Part shown: positions 7,588 through 14,997 of the stretch, piece after piece
Numbering within the stretch: the stretch's first letter is position 1
Layout: the number at the start of each line of letters is the position of its first letter
Virus record (IMG/VR): IMGVR_UViG_3300048694_000674
Location: 1-64,000 of that record
Direction: 5' to 3' (one strand)
Source: a virus
DNA length: 64,000 bases
Program-made: the position numbers and the translations under genes
The notes under the pieces: model-generated
The model's database searches: none
Told to the model about the DNA's origin: nothing
What the model saw: only the letters and a program-made list of their open reading frames with translations

Positions 7588-7616
7588 TTGACTTTTTTTG
7601 ACATATATGGTATATT
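7588..7616 (+). promoter_or_regulatory. Sigma70-type promoter for nrdA
   Basis: TTGACT (7588-7593), 17-base spacer, TATATT (7611-7616). Start of transcription is expected near 7623, leaving a short leader with the ribosome site GGAGAAG before ATG 7640. A second TTGACA at 7598 is too close to the -10 to be used. Confidence 0.7.
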
Positions 7617-7639
7617 TAGAAGAATAAACGGAGAAGAAA

Positions 7640-9934
7640 ATGATTCAACAAATTCAGGTAACGAAACGAGATGGTGTTAAAGAGGCTCTTGATTTAAATA
7701 AATTCCACAAAGTTGTGGCTTGGGCATGTCAGGGCATCAACAATGTTTCCGAGTCTGAAATTGAATTACGTTCTCATATTCAGTTTTATAATGGTATTAA
7801 AACAAGTGACATTCAAGAAACTCTGATCAAGGCAGCTGCTGATTTGATTAGCGAAGATACTCCAGGGTATCAGTATGTTGCAGGTCGTCTGATCAACTAC
7901 CATTTAAGGAAACAAGTCTATGATTCTTACGACCCTCCTAATCTTCGCGATCACATTATCAGTGTTGTCAATAGTGGATATTATGATAAAGACATTCTCG
8001 ATTGGTATTCTTCAAACGAGTTGGATATTCTTAACAGCTTTATTGATCACAGCCGCGATTTTAATATTGCGTATGTTGGGATGGAACAGTTTCGTGGCAA
8101 ATATCTTATAAGAAACAGAGTTACCAATCAAACTTATGAAACACCACAGTTCTGCTATATGCTTATTGCTATGGTTCTGTTTCGTAACTATAAAGAAGAC
8201 AGACTAAAGTGGGTAAAGGATTTATATGATGCAACGTCTAATTTTGAAATTTCAATGCCAACTCCTATTATGGCAGGTCTACGCTCGCCTCAGAAGCAAT
8301 TCAGCTCGTGCGTTCTTATCGAGACAGATGACAGCCTTGATTCAATTTCTTCAACGGCTGCTTCAATCGTTAAGTATGTTAGTCAAAAAGCTGGTATTGG
8401 TATTGGTGCTGGTCGTATTCGTGCTCTCGGCTCTCCTATTCGCGCTGGCGATACTACACATACTGGTGTCATTCCCTTTTATAAACATTTTCAGTCTGCG
8501 GTTAAATCGTGCTCACAAGGCGGTGTCAGAGGCGGTGCAGCAACTCTTTACTACCCTATCTGGCATTTGGAAGTTGAAGATCTGTTAGTTCTAAAGAACA
8601 ACAAAGGTACAGAAGACAATCGTATCAGAGGATTAGACTACGGTGTACAATTCAATAAAGTCATGTATGAAAGACTACTGGGCGGTGGCAATATTACTCT
8701 TTTTAGCCCTAACGACGTTCCTGATCTCTATGACGTTTTCTTTACTGATACTGATAGGTTCAGGGAGCTCTACGAAAAGTATGAGAGATCAACAAAGATT
8801 AGAAAGAAGTCAATCCCTGCCATTGAGCTCTTTTCAGCTTTCATGCAAGAGCGAAAAGACACAGGACGAATTTACCTGCAAAATGTTGACCACGCAAACG
8901 ATCATGGATCCTTTATCAAAGAACTAGCGCCAATCAAGCAGTCAAACCTTTGCTGTGAAATTGATCTACCAACAAAACCACTAAAAGATATTAATGATGA
9001 GAATGGAGAAATTTCACTATGCACACTAGCTGCAATCAACTGGGGAAAAATTCGTGATACTTCTGACTTTGAGCGTCCTTGTACCCTCGCTGTTCGCGCT
9101 TTGGATGAATTGCTGGATTATCAAGAATACCCAGTACTTGCTGCTCGACTTTCAACCATGGCTCGTCGTCCTTTGGGTGTGGGGATTATTAATCTTGCTT
9201 ACTGGCTTGCTCGTAACGATCTATCTTATCAACACATCGATGCTATAGGACTTCAAAAACTTCATGAATATTCTGAAGCATGGTCTTACTATTTGATCAA
9301 GGCATCGATCGATCTTGCAAAAGAAAAAGGTGCATGCCCTAAGAGTGGAGAAACAAAGTATGGACAGGGTATCTTCCCTATTGACACATACAAAAGAGAT
9401 GTTGATGAGCTTTGTGCAGGAGTTCTAACACATAGATGGGAGGCGTTACGCGATGATGTCAAGAAATATGGTATACGAAATTCAACCCTCATGGCTCTTA
9501 TGCCATCAGAGACATCAGCGCAGATTAGTAATGCAACAAACGGTATTGAACCTCCGAGATCGCTCGTATCAGTCAAACAGAGCAAGGATGGAGTACTCAA
9601 ACAAGTTGTACCAGAAGTTAGAAAACTCAAGAAGAAGTATGATCTCCTGTGGGATCAAGCTTCACCCGAAGGCTACCTCAAGATATGTTCCATTCTACAA
9701 AAGTTCATTGATCAAGGTATCTCCGTCAACACATCATACAATCCCAAGTTCTATGAAGAAGAAAAGATCCCAATGTCTGTTATGATTGGTCACCTTTTGA
9801 TGTTCTATAAGTATGGTGGCAAACAGCTCTACTACTTCAATACTTTTGATGGTGCTGGTGAAATTGAAATGAAACAACCAGAATTACAGGCTGGCGAAAT
9901 TGATGATGAAGATTGCGAAGCATGTAAGATATGA
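7640..9934 (+). CDS. nrdA: Ribonucleoside-diphosphate reductase, large subunit (class Ia)
   Basis: 764 aa, full length. It reduces ribonucleoside diphosphates to deoxy forms together with NrdB, supplying dNTPs for phage replication. The N-terminus has an ATP-cone-like region (VTKRDGVKEALDLNKFHKVVAWAC). The active-site Cys of the thiol pair is in FSSCVLIETDDS, the Asn/Cys/Glu triad is in SNLCCEIDLPT, and the radical-transfer Tyr pair is in GGKQLYYFNT. The C-terminal shuttle thiols are DCEACKI (C-x2-C, against C-x4-C in E. coli). It has its own sigma70-type promoter and overlaps the next gene by 4 bases. A glutaredoxin that could regenerate it is encoded at 19599. Confidence 0.96.
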   Translation: MIQQIQVTKRDGVKEALDLNKFHKVVAWACQGINNVSESEIELRSHIQFYNGIKTSDIQETLIKAAADLISEDTPGYQYVAGRLINYHLRKQVYDSYDPPNLRDHIISVVNSGYYDKDILDWYSSNELDILNSFIDHSRDFNIAYVGMEQFRGKYLIRNRVTNQTYETPQFCYMLIAMVLFRNYKEDRLKWVKDLYDATSNFEISMPTPIMAGLRSPQKQFSSCVLIETDDSLDSISSTAASIVKYVSQKAGIGIGAGRIRALGSPIRAGDTTHTGVIPFYKHFQSAVKSCSQGGVRGGAATLYYPIWHLEVEDLLVLKNNKGTEDNRIRGLDYGVQFNKVMYERLLGGGNITLFSPNDVPDLYDVFFTDTDRFRELYEKYERSTKIRKKSIPAIELFSAFMQERKDTGRIYLQNVDHANDHGSFIKELAPIKQSNLCCEIDLPTKPLKDINDENGEISLCTLAAINWGKIRDTSDFERPCTLAVRALDELLDYQEYPVLAARLSTMARRPLGVGIINLAYWLARNDLSYQHIDAIGLQKLHEYSEAWSYYLIKASIDLAKEKGACPKSGETKYGQGIFPIDTYKRDVDELCAGVLTHRWEALRDDVKKYGIRNSTLMALMPSETSAQISNATNGIEPPRSLVSVKQSKDGVLKQVVPEVRKLKKKYDLLWDQASPEGYLKICSILQKFIDQGISVNTSYNPKFYEEEKIPMSVMIGHLLMFYKYGGKQLYYFNTFDGAGEIEMKQPELQAGEIDDEDCEACKI

Positions 9935-10149
9935 GTAATATAACACAATTAAATCCACCAATTCCATTGATGACGCCGAAAGGTAAAGCAATCGCACATT
10001 TCATAATTGATTATGGAATAGAAAACGATTTGATGTGGGTTTGCTTTCAAGACGATACTGGCGAATGTTGGACTTGGGAAAATGCTTATATTAGAGCAAG
10101 AATAAATGAAACTATTGGTAGATCTAAAATGAGTAAGATAGAAAAATGA
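9931..10149 (+). CDS. Small conserved phage protein between nrdA and nrdB
   Basis: 72 aa, no membrane segment. It begins MSNITQLNPPIPLMTPKGKA and contains FIIDYGIENDLMWVCFQDDTGECWTWENAYIRAR. Similar short proteins with a N-P-P-I-P...T-P-K-G-K-A start occur next to nrdB in other phages. Function unknown. It overlaps nrdA and nrdB by 4 bases each (ATGA), so the three are translationally coupled. Confidence 0.7.
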   Translation: MSNITQLNPPIPLMTPKGKAIAHFIIDYGIENDLMWVCFQDDTGECWTWENAYIRARINETIGRSKMSKIEK

Positions 10150-11246
10150 GTTATTCAGTATTTGATTCGGGAAATAAAAAAGATCACACACAGGTAAAAG
10201 CATTCTTTGATAATGCTCCGACTATTGCTCGTTATGATAAGCAGAAGTATAACTGGATTGAAAAGTTAACTGATCGTCAGCTCGGATTCTTCTGGCGTCC
10301 AGAGGAAGTTGACATATACAAAGATGCTAAAGACTTCAAGGATCTGACAAAACATGAACAACACATCTTCACCAGCAATCTCAAGCGACAAATCCTTCTT
10401 GACTCTGTGCAAGGACGAGCTCCAACAGCAGCATTTGGTCCTATTTGTTCCTTACCAGAACTGGAAACATGGATCACTACCTGGACATTTAGCGAAACAA
10501 TACACAGCAGAAGTTATACACACATCATTAGGAACATATATCCAAATCCTTCGAAAGTTTTCGATGAAATAACAGATATTGTAGAGATCATTGATTGTGC
10601 TAAAGACATCAGTATACACTATGACAACTTAATTGATTGGAATAACTCTGCTATAGCAAATCATTTAGATACAAATAACAAATACGAACATAAGAAAGCT
10701 CTATGGCTTGCACTCGTATCAGTAAACATTCTTGAAGGAGTTAGATTCTATGTATCTTTTGCATGCTCATGGGCATTTGCAGAAGTAAAGAAAATGGAAG
10801 GCAATGCCAAGATCATCAAGTTTATTGCTCGTGACGAAAACTTACATCTTGCTGGAACACAACAGTTATTGAAAGCGTTAGTTAAAGAAGATGAAGACTT
10901 TGCCAAGATTGCAGAAGAAACAAAAGATGAATGTGTAAAAATGTTTATTGATTGTGTCAATCAAGAAAAGGCATGGTCAAGTTATCTATTCAAAGACGGA
11001 TCAATGATTGGTCTGAACGCATCCTTATTGGATGAATATATAGAGTGGATTGCTAACAAACGTATGACAGCTATTGGTTTGCCTACTCCATACAAAGGTG
11101 GTTCTAATCCTTTGCCATGGACACAAAAGTGGATCTCAGGAGCTGAAGTGCAGGTAGCGCCACAGGAAACAGAAGTCCAGTCATATATAATCGGAGGAGT
11201 AAAAAAAGACGTAACAACAGATACATTCAAAGGATTCTCATTATGA
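10146..11246 (+). CDS. nrdB: Ribonucleoside-diphosphate reductase, small subunit
   Basis: 366 aa. NrdB carries the diiron-tyrosyl radical that starts catalysis in NrdA. Ligand motifs are visible: KHEQHIFTSNL, FSETIHSRSYTHII (Glu, His and the radical Tyr) and ARDENLHLAGTQQLL (Glu, His). Length and motif order are those of class Ia R2 proteins. It lies in the nrdA-x-nrdB-pstS chain with 4-base overlaps on both sides. Confidence 0.95.
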   Translation: MSYSVFDSGNKKDHTQVKAFFDNAPTIARYDKQKYNWIEKLTDRQLGFFWRPEEVDIYKDAKDFKDLTKHEQHIFTSNLKRQILLDSVQGRAPTAAFGPICSLPELETWITTWTFSETIHSRSYTHIIRNIYPNPSKVFDEITDIVEIIDCAKDISIHYDNLIDWNNSAIANHLDTNNKYEHKKALWLALVSVNILEGVRFYVSFACSWAFAEVKKMEGNAKIIKFIARDENLHLAGTQQLLKALVKEDEDFAKIAEETKDECVKMFIDCVNQEKAWSSYLFKDGSMIGLNASLLDEYIEWIANKRMTAIGLPTPYKGGSNPLPWTQKWISGAEVQVAPQETEVQSYIIGGVKKDVTTDTFKGFSL

Positions 11247-12148
11247 AAAAACTATTAGCAATTTTATTTACTATTTTCACTACATCAGTTTATGCAGCAG
11301 AAATCACAGGAGCAGGAGCAACTTTTCCATATCCTGTTTATTCAAAGTGGGCTGACTTATATAAGAAAGAAACAGGTAATACAATAAATTATCAATCGAT
11401 TGGTTCTGGCGCTGGTATCAAGCAGATTCAAGCTAAGACAGTAACATTTGGCGCTTCTGATATTCCTCTACAAGAAAAAGATCTTATTAAAGATGGATTG
11501 TTTCAGTTCCCAATGGTAATTGGTGGCAATGTCATTGTAGTAAATGTTGAAGGTGTAAAGAGTGGAGAGCTAAACATCGACGGTCCAGTTATTGCTGATA
11601 TTTTCCTCGGCAACATCAAAAAGTGGAATGATGATAAAATACAAAAACTCAATCCTTCAATAAAGTTACCAAACACAAACATTGCTGTTGTACATAGAGC
11701 TGATGGATCTGGAACAACTTACATCTTTACAAAATATCTTTCTTCAGTTTCTAAAGAATGGGAAAGTAAAGTTGGTGCAGACTCATCTATTGAATGGCCA
11801 ACAGGCGTAGGCGCTAAAGGTAATGATGGTGTTGCTGGTAATGTGGCTCAAACTAAAAATTCAATCGGCTATGTTGAATATGCATTCGCTAAACAAAGTA
11901 ATCTTGTAATTACTAAGATAAATGGCGTATCTCCATCAAAGCAAACATTTCAAACAAATGAATGGCCAATCACTTCTCCAACTTATATAATCATGTATAA
12001 AACACCTGTTGATGTAGCTGCCCAAAAAGAGGCATTTAAATTTTTTGAATGGTGCTATAACAATGGCGATAAAATAGCTGACGAATTAGATTACGTTCCT
12101 CTTTCTAAACAAGAAAAGAGTGATATTATAAAAGGATGGAACAAATGA
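11243..12148 (+). CDS. pstS: PstS-like periplasmic phosphate-binding protein
   Basis: 301 aa. A signal peptide ends near residue 18 (TTSVYA|AEITGAGATFPYPVYSKW). The segments GAGATFP, SIGSGAGIKQI, FGASDIPL, VVHRADGSGTTYIFTKYLS and GVGAKGNDGVAGNV are the phosphate-contacting loops of PstS. It captures phosphate for the host ABC transporter. Marine T4-like phages often carry it as a host-derived metabolic gene that helps infection under phosphate limitation. No phosphate-regulon box was recognised; it is coupled to nrdB and follows the nrd promoter. Confidence 0.93.
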   Translation: MKKLLAILFTIFTTSVYAAEITGAGATFPYPVYSKWADLYKKETGNTINYQSIGSGAGIKQIQAKTVTFGASDIPLQEKDLIKDGLFQFPMVIGGNVIVVNVEGVKSGELNIDGPVIADIFLGNIKKWNDDKIQKLNPSIKLPNTNIAVVHRADGSGTTYIFTKYLSSVSKEWESKVGADSSIEWPTGVGAKGNDGVAGNVAQTKNSIGYVEYAFAKQSNLVITKINGVSPSKQTFQTNEWPITSPTYIIMYKTPVDVAAQKEAFKFFEWCYNNGDKIADELDYVPLSKQEKSDIIKGWNK

Positions 12149-12315
12149 TTACATGCGAAGAATGCGAAGAAGAGTTTGAGATTGTTTGTGATACAATCGT
12201 TCAACCAGAGTTTTGTCCATTCTGTGGATCTAAGTTAGCATACGATGATTTAGATTTATGGGAAAGCTTGAGCGATGATGAAACAGATGAAGATGATGAT
12301 TTAGACGACAAATAA
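12145..12315 (+). CDS. Small zinc-ribbon protein with acidic tail
   Basis: 56 aa, too short for many gene finders. Two C-x2-C pairs (ITCEECEEEF and EFCPFCGSKL) form a zinc ribbon of the kind found in phage regulatory peptides. The tail is strongly acidic (DDETDEDDDLDDK). Its ATG overlaps the pstS stop (ATGA), so it is coupled to pstS. Function unknown; nucleic-acid or protein binding is inferred from the ribbon. Confidence 0.7.
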   Translation: MITCEECEEEFEIVCDTIVQPEFCPFCGSKLAYDDLDLWESLSDDETDEDDDLDDK

Positions 12316-12319
12316 ACCA

Positions 12320-12346
12320 CAATAAATATAGGGAGGAGGACTCCCT
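12320..12346 (+). promoter_or_regulatory. Late-promoter-like motif overlapping a ribosome-site hairpin
   Basis: AATAAATA (12320-12327) is followed by the inverted repeat AGGGAG/CTCCCT (12330-12335 and 12341-12346), whose 5-base loop GAGGA lies in the purine-rich ribosome site. ATG 12350 follows. Transcripts from upstream would fold the site into the hairpin, whereas transcripts starting about 12 bases after the late motif would lose the 5' arm. This is the control known for I-TevI in T4; here it is inferred from sequence. Confidence 0.5.
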
Positions 12347-12349
12347 GTA

Positions 12350-12757
12350 ATGTGGCTTTATGAAAATGTAGTATTTGAACAGATACCTGAGGGAATAGTT
12401 GGGTTTGTATATTGTATTACCAATCTCACCAATAGCAGGAAGTACTTGGGGAAGAAGAATTTTTACTTCTCCAAGACAAAAACTGTTAAAGGTAAAAAGA
12501 AAAGATTCAAAGTCGAATCAGATTGGCGAGATTATTATGGTTCAAACAAAGAACTCAACGCAGATGTTACTCTACTCGGTAAAGAAAACTTCAAAAGAGA
12601 AATCCTAAAACTCTGCAAGTCCAAAGGTGAATTTGGATACTACGAAGCTAAGTATCAATTTGAAAACAATGTTCTTGAGTCAGATGACTGGTATAACTCG
12701 TGGATTATGGTAAGAATTCACAAAAAACATTTGACTTTTCTCAAAAATCAGGTATAA
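12350..12757 (+). CDS. GIY-YIG-like endonuclease family protein
   Basis: 135 aa. A compact GIY-YIG-type fold: GFVYCITNLTNSRKYLGKKNF near the N-terminus, then SDWRDYYGSNKELNADVTLLGKENFKREIL and GYYEAKYQFENNVL with a conserved Glu. It belongs to a short phage family of putative endonucleases without an obvious DNA-binding extension, so it may be a free-standing nuclease rather than a homing enzyme. A ribosome-site hairpin lies directly upstream. The promoter for the following tRNA lies in its 3' end. Confidence 0.75.
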   Translation: MWLYENVVFEQIPEGIVGFVYCITNLTNSRKYLGKKNFYFSKTKTVKGKKKRFKVESDWRDYYGSNKELNADVTLLGKENFKREILKLCKSKGEFGYYEAKYQFENNVLESDDWYNSWIMVRIHKKHLTFLKNQV

Positions 12758-12758
12758 T
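12731..12758 (+). promoter_or_regulatory. Sigma70-type promoter for the tRNA/YkuK-like unit
   Basis: TTGACT (12731-12736), 16-base spacer, TATAAT (12753-12758). The -10 overlaps the stop codon of the preceding gene and the expected start is at or just before the first base of the tRNA (12767). Confidence 0.7.
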
Positions 12759-12766
12759 TATAACTT

Positions 12767-12843
12767 GCCCGTGTATTCCAATCGGTAGAGAAGGTGGACT
12801 TAAAATCCATACAGTGTCAGTTCGAGTCTGACCACGGGCACCA
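12767..12843 (+). tRNA. tRNA-Leu (anticodon UAA) with a short variable loop
   Basis: 77 nt including an encoded CCA. Acceptor GCCCGTG/CACGGGC, anticodon loop CTTAAAA (anticodon TAA) on the stem GTGGA/TCCAT, T-arm GTCAG-TTCGAGT-CTGAC, discriminator A. The variable loop is only 5 bases, whereas bacterial tRNA-Leu normally has a long variable arm. The anticodon still reads UUA. Directly behind a sigma70-type promoter. Confidence 0.85.
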
Positions 12844-12862
12844 GATAATAAATAGGTTAGTC

Positions 12863-13339
12863 ATGAAACACGAGTTCAACGTAGATGAAGTTAAAGAATT
12901 TATCCGTAACACTTCAGATGCATCCAATATTTACATTGGAGCCGATAGCGAACGCTATCGTGGTGACGACGACCAGTGGTATGCTGATTACACAGTTGCT
13001 ATCGTGGTTCATCTTGATGGCTCACGTGGATGTAAAGTATTCGGGAAAGTCACTACTGAGCGCGATTATGACAGACGACACGACCGTCCAGCGTACAGAT
13101 TGATGAATGAAGTATATAAGGCATCAGAGATGTACCTCGAACTGGCTGATGCAATTGGCGATCGTCATGCTGAAGTACATCTTGACATTAATCCTGATTA
13201 CATGCATGGTAGCTCCTGCGTTGTTACCCAAGCTATTGGTTATGTTTTGGGAACGTGTAATGTCAAGCCTATGATCAAGCCAGAAGCCTTCGCAGCAAGT
13301 TATGCTGCCGATAGATTGAAAGAAATCCTTTCTCACTGA
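12863..13339 (+). CDS. YkuK-like (DUF458) RNase H-fold protein
   Basis: 158 aa starting at ATG 12863; the frame extends upstream into the tRNA, which cannot be coding. The segments NIYIGADSERYRG, YTVAIVVHLDGSRGCKVFGKVTTERDYDRRHDRPAYRLMNEVYKA, HLDINPDYMHGSS and IGYVLGTCNVKPMIKPEAFAASYAADR match the DUF458/YkuK family, which has an RNase H-like fold with conserved Asp residues. Cellular function is not established. It sits between two tRNAs and is probably transcribed with them, so a role around RNA is conceivable. Confidence 0.8.
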   Translation: MKHEFNVDEVKEFIRNTSDASNIYIGADSERYRGDDDQWYADYTVAIVVHLDGSRGCKVFGKVTTERDYDRRHDRPAYRLMNEVYKASEMYLELADAIGDRHAEVHLDINPDYMHGSSCVVTQAIGYVLGTCNVKPMIKPEAFAASYAADRLKEILSH

Positions 13340-13346
13340 GGAATAC

Positions 13347-13423
13347 GTCCCTATAGCACAATTGGTCAGTGCCATTCGCTCATAACGGATCGGTTCCAGG
13401 TTCGAGTCCTGGTGGGGACACCA
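13347..13423 (+). tRNA. tRNA with CAU anticodon (Met or Ile2)
   Basis: 77 nt with encoded CCA. Acceptor GTCCCTA/TGGGGAC (one G-T pair), D-arm GCAC/GTGC, anticodon loop CTCATAA (CAT), T-arm CCAGG-TTCGAGT-CCTGG. The paired first base (G1-C72) argues against an initiator. Elongator Met and lysidine-modified Ile2 cannot be told apart by reading alone. Confidence 0.92.
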
Positions 13424-13462
13424 ATTATATAATATGCCTTACCCTCGTAAAAATCAGTTTAT

Positions 13463-13470
13463 TATAAATA
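13463..13470 (+). promoter_or_regulatory. T4-type late promoter for the HNH gene
   Basis: Exact TATAAATA, 22 bases before ATG 13493, with the ribosome site AGAGGAG between. Confidence 0.5.
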
Positions 13471-13492
13471 AATTGAATAGAGGAGTAAGATA

Positions 13493-14173
13493 ATGTTCTT
13501 AGAAAATAAGTATACAAAATGGTATAACGCTATAATTGATAACGCTAAAACTCAACCGCGCCAAAAGAAAAAAGGTATATATTATGAATCTCATCATATT
13601 ATGCCGAAATCATTAGGTGGTATTGAAGAAGTTCTTTTGACTGCTAAAGAACACTATATTTGTCATCTTTTATTATGCAAAATGTTTATTGGTAAAAACA
13701 AATACAAGATGGTGAATGCATTAATAAAAATGGCTTTCAGTAAAAGTAAAGGTCAACATAGGTATACTGCTAGATCTTATGATTTGGTTCGTAAATTTAT
13801 AGCTGAGAAAAATTCAGCCGAATTCAAAGGCGTTCCTAAATCTCAAAAAGCTAGAAATAATATGAAGGGTAATTCTGGTACTTGGAAAAGAACACAAGAA
13901 CATAAAGAAAGAATGATTGGTAAAAATAATCCATCTTATGGCAAAAAAGGTATATTAAATATTGCTAATGATCCAGAAATAAGAAAAAAAATTTCTGATA
14001 AAAAGAAATTTTATGACCTCAATCCTACTAAAAATATTATTTTAGGTAGAGAAAAGATGAGAAAAAATATGAAAAATAAAAAATGGTTTACTAATGGTGA
14101 AAAAGATGTATTTTCTGAAGTATGTCCTGAAGGATACTATAACGGAAGATCAAAAAATAGAAAGGTGAAATGA
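13493..14173 (+). CDS. HNH homing endonuclease with NUMOD3 motifs
   Basis: 226 aa. The N-terminal HNH core is YYESHHIMPKSLGGIEEVLLTAKEHYICHLLL, with the HH pair and downstream His of the nuclease. Motifs such as IGKNNPSYGKKG and FKGVPKSQKARNNMKG are NUMOD3-type DNA-binding repeats. It is transcribed from its own late promoter. Immediately downstream lie a basic micropeptide and a duplicated piece resembling major capsid protein gp23, a gene often targeted or flanked by such enzymes. This suggests the endonuclease moved here with flanking DNA. Confidence 0.9.
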   Translation: MFLENKYTKWYNAIIDNAKTQPRQKKKGIYYESHHIMPKSLGGIEEVLLTAKEHYICHLLLCKMFIGKNKYKMVNALIKMAFSKSKGQHRYTARSYDLVRKFIAEKNSAEFKGVPKSQKARNNMKGNSGTWKRTQEHKERMIGKNNPSYGKKGILNIANDPEIRKKISDKKKFYDLNPTKNIILGREKMRKNMKNKKWFTNGEKDVFSEVCPEGYYNGRSKNRKVK

Positions 14174-14275
14174 ATGCATGCTAGGAAAAATCGACCACGT
14201 AAAGGACGCCGTAAAGTTGGATCTGGAAAGAGGAAAGCTCGTCGTCTGAAAGGTAAGAAGAGAGGTAGGAAATGA
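14174..14275 (+). CDS. Very basic 33-aa protamine-like micropeptide
   Basis: Begins MHARKNRPRKGRRKVGSGKR and ends KGKKRGRK; 19 of 33 residues are Arg or Lys. The ATG directly follows the HNH stop and the stop overlaps the next ATG (ATGA). The codons fit a maintained reading frame, but a chance ORF is possible. If made, it would bind nucleic acid non-specifically. It is not recognisable as ribosomal protein L34 despite similar composition. Confidence 0.45.
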   Translation: MHARKNRPRKGRRKVGSGKRKARRLKGKKRGRK

Positions 14276-14639
14276 AACCAATTGATGAGAAAATGAAACC
14301 AATTGATGAGGAAATGAAACCAATTGATGAGATTACCTGGGACGACGTCTGCGGAGTTCAGATAATTACAAGTCCAACTGGTTTGATTTTCGCTGAGAAA
14401 ATGAAACCAATTGATGAGGAAATGAAACCAATTGATGAGATTACCTGGGACGACGTCTGCGGAGTTCAGATAATTACAAGTCCAACTGGTGTAATTTTCT
14501 CATTGCGTCCGAAGTACAACACACAGTCAAATACTGCTGGTGGTTTCGGTGCTGGTAACCAAGACAACGAAACATTCTACAACGAAGTCAATCCAGTTGG
14601 TACCAAAAAGTAAGAAGACAGGTAGGAAGTGAAACCAAT
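14253..14639 (+). repeat. 30-base direct repeats bracketing the gp23-like fragment
   Basis: 14253-14282 and 14610-14639 are identical in 28 of 30 bases and include the start region of the ORFs at 14272 and 14629. A further exact 16-base repeat, agttggtaccaaaaag, occurs at 14595-14610 and 14725-14740. The pattern is what insertion by recombination at short homologies, or tandem duplication, would leave. Confidence 0.75.
14272..14613 (+). pseudogene. Duplicated fragment resembling T4 major capsid protein gp23
   Basis: 113 aa open frame. The core DVCGVQIITSPTGVIFSLRPKY...ETFYNEVNP corresponds to T4 gp23 around FDICGVQPMNSPTGQVFALRAVYG...KEAF. T4 gp23 is over 500 aa, so this is only a small internal piece and cannot form a capsid subunit. 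It is preceded by a 7-residue repeat (MKPIDE plus K or E; 21 bases), and 108 bases (14287-14394) are repeated in tandem at 14395-14502. It lies between 30-base direct repeats, behind an HNH gene. It is probably debris of homing or recombination, though the frame is intact and may be translated. Confidence 0.6.
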
Positions 14640-14997
14640 AATAACTATCTGCTGCCTTCTGTTTTTAGCTGGATGCGCTACTACGGAGGCAGCAGATAAT
14701 AAGAAAATATACAGAGGAACGGCTAGTTGGTACCAAAAAGGTAAGAAAACAGCCGATGGTAAGAAGTTTGATCCGAATAAATACTCTGTAGCACATCGTA
14801 CTCTACCTTTTGGGACGATGTTGAAATTAACAAACGTGGCGAATGGAAACACTATCGAGGCGATCGTAAACGATAGAGGACCATTTGTCAAAAGCAAAGA
14901 ATTAGATGTATCACGTGGAGCTGCTCAAGCATTAGGTTTTTTCCATTCTGGGCAAGCCAAGCTGATTATCGAAGTTCTTGACAGGAGAACAAAATGA
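14629..14997 (+). CDS. rlpA: RlpA-like septal lytic transglycosylase lipoprotein
   Basis: 122 aa from a GTG behind the ribosome site AGGTAGGA. A lipoprotein signal ends in LLFLAGC. The mature part is a double-psi beta-barrel: GTASWYQKGKKTADGKKFDPNKYSVAHRTLPFGTMLKLTN and EAIVNDRGPFVKSKELDVSRGAAQALG, with the conserved NDRGPF Asp loop of RlpA, a lytic transglycosylase acting on denuded peptidoglycan. The SPOR domain of cellular RlpA is absent. It overlaps the endolysin gene by 4 bases, so the pair looks like a wall-degrading unit. Confidence 0.85.
   Translation: MKPIITICCLLFLAGCATTEAADNKKIYRGTASWYQKGKKTADGKKFDPNKYSVAHRTLPFGTMLKLTNVANGNTIEAIVNDRGPFVKSKELDVSRGAAQALGFFHSGQAKLIIEVLDRRTK

Noticed and set aside
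7598-7603. TTGACA as the -35 of the nrdA promoter
   Set aside because: Only 7 bases from the -10; the TTGACT at 7588 gives the correct 17-base spacing.
12794-12862. Upstream extension of the YkuK-like gene
   Set aside because: The extension begins inside the tRNA-Leu gene; ATG 12863 is the sensible start.
14272-14442. CRISPR-like array from the 21-base repeats
   Set aside because: The repeats are head to tail or part of a longer duplication, with no unique spacers of constant length and no cas genes.
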